The notes beneath the pieces are model-generated. The model did not search any database, was not told where the DNA came from, and was given only the letters and a program-made list of their open reading frames with translations. Positions 58,552 through 64,000 of a stretch of 64,000 nucleotides of DNA are shown here, in pieces; the stretch's first letter is position 1; every line of letters starts with the position of its first letter. The DNA is from Alistipes senegalensis (GTDB taxonomy: Bacteria > Bacillota > Clostridia > Oscillospirales > Ruminococcaceae): assembly GCA_023665275.1 (NCBI GenBank), contig JAMPEF010000001.1:294946-358945 (forward strand), read 5' to 3'. Both the position numbers and the translations under genes were made by a program.

Positions 58552-60390
58552 TTATTCCACCGTCACGCTCTTTGCAAGATTTCTCGGCTTGTCAACGTCA
58601 TAGCCCTTTGCAACTGATACATAATACCCTAAAAGCTGTAGCGGTATAACCGAAAGACTTCCGGCAAAAAGCGGGTCTGTTTTAGGAATATATACAGTGA
58701 AATCAGCAGTATCTTCAATATTGTAGTTGCCGTATACCGTCAGCCCCATAAGAGACGCACCACGGCTTTTCACCTCTACCATGTTGCTGACAGTCTTTTC
58801 ATATAAATCCGGCTGTGTGAGAACACCTATAACAAGTATTCCGTTTTCAATAAGGCTTATAGGTCCGTGTTTGAGTTCACCGGCAGCGTATGCCTCAGAA
58901 TGAATATAGCTGATTTCTTTCATTTTCAAACTGCCCTCTAAACTTATGGCGTAATCTATACCACGTCCGATAAAGAAAGCGTCCTTAGCACCGGCAAGTT
59001 TATTTGCAAACCACTGTATACGTTCCTTGTCATCAAGAATTTTTTCTATCTTGTCGGGAATTGTATAAAGTTCTTTAAGCATTTCTGAACAGCGTTCCGG
59101 TGTGATTTCCTCACGTACTGTAGCGAACTTCATGGCAAGAAGATATCCGGCTATAAGCTGTGTACTGTAAGCCTTTGTGGTAGCTACTGAAATTTCAGGA
59201 CCTGCAAGCGTATAGAATACATTATCAGCCTCACGTGCTATAGAAGAACCGACTACATTTACTATTCCTAAAGTCTTTATACCACATTCCTTAGCCTCAC
59301 GGAGTGCCGCTAAACTGTCTGCCGTTTCGCCCGACTGACTTATTATGATAACAAGGCTATTTTTAATAAGTTTCATTTTTCTGTATCTGAATTCTGAGGC
59401 AAGCTCTACCCTTACAGAAAGTGAGGTCAAATCCTCAATTACATACTGTACAGCCATTCCGACGTGATATGCAGAACCGCAAGCCACTATATAAACCTGA
59501 CTTAACGCTTTTATTTCGTCATCTGTAAGACCCATTTCACTGAAATCTATTTTTCCGTCCCTTATGACTGAATTTATTGTATCACGTACAACTTTAGGTT
59601 GTTCATGGATTTCTTTCAACATGAAATGTTCATAACCACCCTTTTCAGCGGATTCAGCGTCCCACTTGATTTCAGTAAGTTCTTTCTGTATTTCCTCACG
59701 GTCAATGTCATAGAAAGTAACTTTTCCCTTTTCAAGTTTAGCAATTTCCATATTGCCGATATAGTAGACGTTTCTTGTATATTTCAGTATAGCCGGAACG
59801 TCTGAAGCTACATAAGTTTCACCATCGGAAATGCCTATAATCATAGGGCTTTCCTTACGTGCCGTATAGATTTCCTCCGGACAGTCGCTGAACATGACCG
59901 CAAGTGCATATGACCCTCTTATTCTAATCATTGCACGAGCGATAGCATCTATAGCACCTAAGTTATATTTTTTATAGTAATAATCTATAAGTTTTACGGC
60001 AACTTCCGTATCGGTTTGTGACTTGAAAGTATATCCGCTTTTTGAGAGTTTTTCCCTTAATTCCTGATAATTTTCAATAATGCCGTTATGCACACATATA
60101 ACGCTTTCATCATCGCTTGTATGTGGGTGAGCGTTAAGGGCGGAGGGTTCACCATGAGTTGCCCAGCGTGTGTGACCTATACCACAACAGCCTTTTACTG
60201 CCTCACCGTTGTTAGTCATTTCTTTAAGTGTTTTAAGTTTTCCCTTAGCCTTGACGATTTCCGTTTTACCGTCGCCGTCACGGACTGCAATTCCTGCCGA
60301 ATCATAGCCCCTGTACTCCAGTTTTGAAAGACCATCAAGCAGAATCGGTGCAGCCTGCTTACTTCCTGTAAAACCTACTATTCCGCACAT
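58552..60390 (-). CDS. glmS: Glutamine--fructose-6-phosphate aminotransferase (isomerizing)
   Basis: A 612-residue GlmS, the first enzyme of UDP-GlcNAc synthesis. Cys2 (after Met1, CGIVGFTG) is the N-terminal glutaminase nucleophile; two SIS domains follow, with the GPEISVATTKAYSTQ and ISQSGETADSLAALREAKE signatures and the C-terminal KPRNLAKSVTVE. It supplies amino sugars to murein made with the MurT/GatD and UppP genes of this window. No glmS ribozyme is seen in the about 120 bases upstream, which hold a promoter. AGGATATTTATAT ATG is the start region. Confidence 0.96.
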   Translation of the reverse strand: MCGIVGFTGSKQAAPILLDGLSKLEYRGYDSAGIAVRDGDGKTEIVKAKGKLKTLKEMTNNGEAVKGCCGIGHTRWATHGEPSALNAHPHTSDDESVICVHNGIIENYQELREKLSKSGYTFKSQTDTEVAVKLIDYYYKKYNLGAIDAIARAMIRIRGSYALAVMFSDCPEEIYTARKESPMIIGISDGETYVASDVPAILKYTRNVYYIGNMEIAKLEKGKVTFYDIDREEIQKELTEIKWDAESAEKGGYEHFMLKEIHEQPKVVRDTINSVIRDGKIDFSEMGLTDDEIKALSQVYIVACGSAYHVGMAVQYVIEDLTSLSVRVELASEFRYRKMKLIKNSLVIIISQSGETADSLAALREAKECGIKTLGIVNVVGSSIAREADNVFYTLAGPEISVATTKAYSTQLIAGYLLAMKFATVREEITPERCSEMLKELYTIPDKIEKILDDKERIQWFANKLAGAKDAFFIGRGIDYAISLEGSLKMKEISYIHSEAYAAGELKHGPISLIENGILVIGVLTQPDLYEKTVSNMVEVKSRGASLMGLTVYGNYNIEDTADFTVYIPKTDPLFAGSLSVIPLQLLGYYVSVAKGYDVDKPRNLAKSVTVE

Positions 60391-60427
60391 ATATAAATAT
60401 CCTCCATTTGTAAATTTTATGTATTAT

Positions 60428-60456
60428 ATTATACCTGAAAACAAGTATTCTGTCAA
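60428..60456 (-). promoter_or_regulatory. Promoter of glmS
   Basis: Minus strand TTGACA, 17-base spacer, TATAAT. Confidence 0.85.
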
Positions 60457-60471
60457 TTGTAAATTAAACTT

Positions 60472-60498
60472 TATCCCCCCGCACGTAACGGAGGGATA
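60472..60498 (-). terminator. Terminator of the SPFH gene
   Basis: On the minus strand TTATCCCTCCG / CGGGGGGATAA (one G-T pair), seven-base loop; the T tail is short. Confidence 0.6.
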
Positions 60499-60511
60499 AA
60501 TAAATTATGCT

Positions 60512-61879
60512 TTATTTAAGAGGTTCACCGCATTCCGGACAAAATCTTGGAATATTATTCGGATTTTTGGGAATCCAACCGCATGACGTACACGCAATAA
60601 CCGGCTCTTTACCTGACGGTTTAGGGTTTCCACATTCTGCACAGAATTTGCCTTTATTTTCTGCACCACACGAACATTTCCACGTACCATTATCTGACGG
60701 CTTAGGCTTGCCACAGTTATGACAGAATTTCCCTGTATTTTCAGCGCCACAAGAACACTTCCATGACCCTTGTAGTGCTGGCTTAGGAGTACCACAATTA
60801 GCACAGAATTTACCCGTGTTATTAGTTCCACAAGAACATTTCCATGAATTAGCAGAATTATTCTGTTGTTGCTGCTGTACACCCATCTGAAACAGCTGCT
60901 GTGCATTCAGACCACCCGCTTGTTGTGCCATATTCATACCATAAAAGCCCATAGCCGCACCGTTAGAATTACTTGCGGCGGCTGTCATAGCGTTTGCCTG
61001 AGCGTTCACGAGCATTGCGGCGGCGTTAGAAGCGTCTCTGTTCCATGCGGTATCTTCAAATTTCTTTATTCTTTCCTCGTCGTCCTTTGAGATAGTAACG
61101 GAATTTATCGCAACGGAAACTACTTCCAGACCTCTTTTTTCGCTCCACTGTGGTGACAGTACACTTCCCATAGCGTCGGAAAGTTCAATTGTATGTGCCG
61201 GCAGTTCGTCATATCTTAAGCCGCTTTGTGAGAGCTTAGCAAAAGCCGGATTAAGTGCATTGAGAAACTCAGATTTTAATTGCTGGTCGATATTCGCACG
61301 TGTATAAGCTGACGAAACATTTCCGCAGACGTTTGTATAGAAAAGTAATGGGTCTGCTATGCGGTATGAATATACGCCGTTACAGCGTACACCAACAGTG
61401 AAATTTCTTCCAATGTCGGTATAAGTCATTCTGAATGGTACGGGGTTCTGTGTACCGAACTTGTTATTAGTAAGTTCCTTGAGATTGAAATAATAAATTC
61501 TCTGGTCGTGTGCAGCATCTCCGCCGAAAGAAATTCTTTTACCAATAATCTTAAAAGTTTCTTTTATGTTATTGCTGAGACTGCCACCGAAAAGGCTTGG
61601 TTCGGTTGACATATCGTATATGTATTCACCGGGAACGGCGCATACTTCAACGACTGCACCCTGGTCAACAATAATCATGCACTGACCGTCGCTGACAGCT
61701 ATTTTACTTCCGTTTGTGATGATATTGTCATTACCTTTATTTGCTGAAAAAGTACTTGTTTTCTTTTTGCCCTTTACAACGAGTACATCTGCCGGAAGTG
61801 CATCACAGTAAAAAAATTCCTTCCATGTATCGCCGAATGCTGAACCTGCTGCGACTAAAGCCGCCTGAATAAGTCCCAT
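60512..61879 (-). CDS. SPFH-domain protein with zinc-ribbon repeats (YdjI-like)
   Basis: A 455-residue protein of the group containing Bacillus YdjI. The N-terminal half (about 1-290) is an SPFH domain; a Gln/Asn/Ala-rich linker (about 300-345) leads to four C-terminal zinc ribbons at about 345-455. Three are near-identical repeats of the WKCSCG...GKFC..CG.PKP type, the fourth reads CTSCGW then CPECGEP. There is no evident membrane helix. YdjI-type proteins recruit to membranes and are linked to envelope stress through YdjG/H in Bacillus, but no such partner is nearby. AGGAGAT precedes the ATG at 61879. It is upstream of glmS. Confidence 0.85.
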   Translation of the reverse strand: MGLIQAALVAAGSAFGDTWKEFFYCDALPADVLVVKGKKKTSTFSANKGNDNIITNGSKIAVSDGQCMIIVDQGAVVEVCAVPGEYIYDMSTEPSLFGGSLSNNIKETFKIIGKRISFGGDAAHDQRIYYFNLKELTNNKFGTQNPVPFRMTYTDIGRNFTVGVRCNGVYSYRIADPLLFYTNVCGNVSSAYTRANIDQQLKSEFLNALNPAFAKLSQSGLRYDELPAHTIELSDAMGSVLSPQWSEKRGLEVVSVAINSVTISKDDEERIKKFEDTAWNRDASNAAAMLVNAQANAMTAAASNSNGAAMGFYGMNMAQQAGGLNAQQLFQMGVQQQQQNNSANSWKCSCGTNNTGKFCANCGTPKPALQGSWKCSCGAENTGKFCHNCGKPKPSDNGTWKCSCGAENKGKFCAECGNPKPSGKEPVIACTSCGWIPKNPNNIPRFCPECGEPLK

Positions 61880-62010
61880 ATTGATTATCTCCTTTCAGAA
61901 ACTGAATAATCAGATTTTATATATTAATTATAACATATCTCTGTGTAAATTGCACGTATTTTTGAAAAAAATTTTCCGAAAACTTAATATTTTTATTTTT
62001 TAACTATTTA

Positions 62011-62352
62011 TCATTCCCATTCTTTCCATATTTCCGGACAATATCCGACAGTTGCCTTTTTACTGTTCCGGACTATAGGAGTTTTTATTATATGTTGATT
62101 CTCAAAAACTTTTTCTTCCCTGTCGCTGTCAGAAAGATATTTAACAAGCGTTAATAAATCCTTATCTTTGGCGTTTTCGTCAATCAGATTATCCAAACCA
62201 CCGACAGACTGTTTAACACTGTTAAATTCTCCCCTGCTCATACCTTTTTCTTTCATGTCAATCATCTGATACTTTATCCGACGTTCCTTGAAAAAGCGTT
62301 CAGCTTTTCGGGTATCGGAGCATTTTTTTGTACCGAATATCTGTATATTCAT
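62011..62352 (-). CDS. ArsC/Spx-family thioredoxin-like protein
   Basis: A 113-residue ArsC-superfamily protein. The N terminus MNIQIFGTKKCSDTRKAERFF has a single-Cys CSDT motif, typical of ArsC-like glutaredoxin-related proteins; the family C-terminal HIIKTPIVRN and GYCPEIWKEW are present. It lacks the Arg trio of classical arsenate reductases, so arsenic work is not certain; a general redox or Spx-like role is possible. It begins six bases after the GH3 stop and is probably cotranscribed. Confidence 0.85.
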   Translation of the reverse strand: MNIQIFGTKKCSDTRKAERFFKERRIKYQMIDMKEKGMSRGEFNSVKQSVGGLDNLIDENAKDKDLLTLVKYLSDSDREEKVFENQHIIKTPIVRNSKKATVGYCPEIWKEWE

Positions 62353-62358
62353 ATAATA

Positions 62359-64000
62359 TTAATCCTCCTGTCTGAAAGCTACTTCTTCAAGGCTTTGTGC
62401 CTCACGTGTGAGTTTAAATTCAATGCTTTTCAGGTCAAGACCGCTTTGTGCAAAATAAAGCCTTATAGCCGTAAACCTTGAAAACATCGGTATTTCCTTA
62501 GAATATGAAACAGGCTGACCGTTAGTTCCGTTCCATGTGAAAGTACCTGACGCCGTACCCATAGCAAAAATGGTAACTGGTATCTGTGCGGTTTCGCTCT
62601 GATTTGACGACGCTGTAATTTTGACTTCATAAAAACCGGATTTATTTACAGTAAGCGCAAAACTGTAATTACTTCCCTTTTCTGCCTTGACGTCGCTTAA
62701 ATCAAGTGTTAACGCTCCGTCCACTTCATAGAAAACAACAGGTGTATCATTTTCACCGTCACTGTCCGGACGGTTTATTATTTTTACAGTTTCCTTCGTA
62801 CCGATAAGGCGTTCCATAGCGTGTGTATTAATCAGGAAATTACATATATTCATAGCGTTCCGCTGGAGTTCGCACCGGAAAACATTTCCCTTTTCAAGTT
62901 CCTCAAGGGTGTTATCATCACCGGAAGAACCGTCGGCACATACCATGTATAAATCATTCTGTGCCTTTACCATAGATGCAAAATCGTTTTTATCGGGAGC
63001 AGTTCCACGTGAATTTATATTAGCCCACCAGTCAGTCATTGTAATGCCCTTAAATCCCCATTCATTGCGGAGAATAGTAGTATTCAGGTCAAAATTTCCG
63101 GCTGTCCATATGCCGTTGACAGCTCCGTATGTGGTCATAATACTTTCAGCGTTTCCGGATTTCACTGCAATTTCAAATCCCTTTAAATAAATTTCACGTA
63201 AAGCACGTTCAGAAACTATCGAATCAATATTGTGTCGGTTAGTCTCCTGATTGTTTCCGCAAAAATGCTTTATAGTACCGGTCACGCCTGATTTATGCAG
63301 TCCGTTAAGTTCAGCGGTTGCCATATGACCCGTTAAGAAAGGGTCTTCCGAAAAATATTCAAAATTTCTGCCGTTTAGTACGTGCCGGTGGATATTCATT
63401 CCAGGACCTAACAGACAGTCTACTTTATTTGCTGACATTTCAAGTCCAAGCAGTTCAAAAAGTTCCGTAAGCAGTTCACGGTTGAAAGTAGATGCAATCA
63501 TAGTACCGTTAGGCAGACTGAATGCTTTTGTACCACAATCAAGTCGCATTCCTGAAGGTCCATCACTGCAACAGCCGGCAGGTATTCCGAAATTAACAAG
63601 ACTATCCGAAACTCCACCAAATGCCGACGCCGTACCGGCTGTAACTCTCGGACTGCCCATACCCTCACCACGAATTATACAAGACAAGTCATAATCAGAA
63701 AACTGTGCTATAAATTCCTCCATTGAGTGAGTGTCGTTTTTTACGTCTGATAATTTGATACCCTTATCACCGGTGTATGAAATTTCTGCCGGAAGATTTT
63801 CAATACGTCTTTTATTTTCGTCGTATTCAATCAACGGAACGTTTTTATTTTCCGAAATATAGCCGTTTTCCGTCTTTACTGCCTTAATTCTCTTAAATTC
63901 CGTGACCGGTGGCATAGCCTGTACACATTGATATAAAACTTCCGTTTCAGATTTTTCAAGAGTTCCGGCGGTGGTCAGATTTCTTATGCTGTTGCCGGCA
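62359..64000 (-). CDS. GH3 beta-glucosidase-like protein, domain-permuted (5' end outside window)
   Basis: The frame is open to the right edge, so this is the C-terminal part of a larger protein; Met codon 63915 is not the start. The visible region (about 547 residues) contains the GH3 N-domain-type TIM barrel as the C-terminal half: CCSDGPSGMRLD, LLGPGMNIHRHVLNGRNFEYFSEDP, TIKHFCGNNQETNRH and the nucleophile Asp in ITMTDWWAN. After it comes a beta-sandwich module resembling a carbohydrate-binding domain (about the last 130 residues). In normal GH3 enzymes the barrel comes first; the barrel-last order is described for Ruminococcus and Butyrivibrio glucosidases. It probably splits cello- or xylo-oligosaccharides. 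Confidence 0.88.
   Translation of the reverse strand, partial: AGNSIRNLTTAGTLEKSETEVLYQCVQAMPPVTEFKRIKAVKTENGYISENKNVPLIEYDENKRRIENLPAEISYTGDKGIKLSDVKNDTHSMEEFIAQFSDYDLSCIIRGEGMGSPRVTAGTASAFGGVSDSLVNFGIPAGCCSDGPSGMRLDCGTKAFSLPNGTMIASTFNRELLTELFELLGLEMSANKVDCLLGPGMNIHRHVLNGRNFEYFSEDPFLTGHMATAELNGLHKSGVTGTIKHFCGNNQETNRHNIDSIVSERALREIYLKGFEIAVKSGNAESIMTTYGAVNGIWTAGNFDLNTTILRNEWGFKGITMTDWWANINSRGTAPDKNDFASMVKAQNDLYMVCADGSSGDDNTLEELEKGNVFRCELQRNAMNICNFLINTHAMERLIGTKETVKIINRPDSDGENDTPVVFYEVDGALTLDLSDVKAEKGSNYSFALTVNKSGFYEVKITASSNQSETAQIPVTIFAMGTASGTFTWNGTNGQPVSYSKEIPMFSRFTAIRLYFAQSGLDLKSIEFKLTREAQSLEEVAFRQED

Noticed and set aside
60391..60511. Possible glmS ribozyme upstream of glmS
   Set aside because: The space is only about 120 bases and is filled by a clear promoter and a terminator stem. 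No ribozyme core pattern is visible.
63001..63016. Second parS-like sequence AGTTCCACGTGAATTT
   Set aside because: It matches parS over a 12-base core but not at the outer positions, and lies inside the GH3 coding region where the codons explain it. It is likely a chance hit.
1..64000. CRISPR array, prophage or insertion sequence
   Set aside because: No regularly spaced repeats, transposase, integrase or phage structural genes were found in any part of the window.

Overview
The window looks like a chromosomal segment of a low-GC Gram-positive anaerobe of the Clostridia, most likely a Ruminococcus-like Oscillospiraceae. This placement is inferred from gene content, not from a database match: AddAB instead of RecBCD, MurT/GatD lipid II amidation, an LTA-synthase-type sulfatase, a Bce-type peptide-antibiotic module, the rplS-lepB-ylqF-rnhB-yraN and tig-clpP-clpX clusters, Thr-rich linkers in secreted proteins, tandem GH25 lysozyme domains and a domain-permuted GH3 glucosidase. 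Promoters are mostly TTGACA-like/TATAAT with 17-base spacers, Shine-Dalgarno sequences are strong, and TTG or even CTG starts occur. There is no rRNA, CRISPR array, insertion sequence or prophage. No stretch above 300 bases lacks a gene.

Layout. 1-6.8 kb: tail of an acetyltransferase, a Bce-type two-component/ABC module with a matching operator, a small membrane protein and a PflX-like radical SAM enzyme. 6.8-11.7 kb: a parS-like palindrome, a double class-3-lipase surface protein, a ClpC/ClpA ATPase and a 49-residue Cys-rich protein. 11.7-15.1 kb: tig-clpP-clpX (minus strand). 15.1-21.4 kb: rplS-lepB-lepB-rbgA-hyp-rnhB-yraN-thrC-phosphoesterase (minus). 21.5-25.9 kb: an orphan protein, the radical SAM/DUF2344 pair, DUF4291, cdd and DUF896 (minus). 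25.9-31.2 kb: SDR and HD enzymes, LTA-synthase-like protein, thioesterase, HtrA (plus). 31.2-39.9 kb: addAB and a tandem GH25 protein (minus). 40.1-45.7 kb: RluA-type synthase, TyrA, amidase, a catalytically degenerate DacF homologue, a phosphoesterase and TspO. 45.7-46.6 kb: two tandem 19-residue Cys-rich peptides and a Val-Asp-Gly-Cys tRNA operon. 46.7-53.7 kb: EF-G paralogue, SpoVB-like flippase, membrane XRE regulator, murT-gatD. 53.8-57.8 kb: uppP, a three-gene overlapping cassette of unknowns, a beta-helix protein and an SGNH lipoprotein. 57.9-64 kb: methyltransferase, glmS, SPFH/zinc-ribbon protein, ArsC-like protein and a partial GH3.

Many genes converge on the cell envelope: undecaprenyl phosphate recycling (UppP), peptidoglycan precursor synthesis and amidation (GlmS, MurT/GatD), teichoic-acid-type polymerisation, flipping (SpoVB-like), hydrolysis (GH25, amidase), export (two LepB, HtrA) and antibiotic response (Bce module). 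A second theme is protein quality control (trigger factor, ClpP, ClpX, ClpC, HtrA).

The least explained items are the tandem 19-residue peptides (with a possible 49-residue relative at 11.5 kb), the cassette at 54.8-55.9 kb, the Shine-Dalgarno-sequestering inverted repeat ahead of the flippase, the parS-like site at 6.77 kb, and the pseudoenzyme signatures in the DacF homologue and the second lipase domain.
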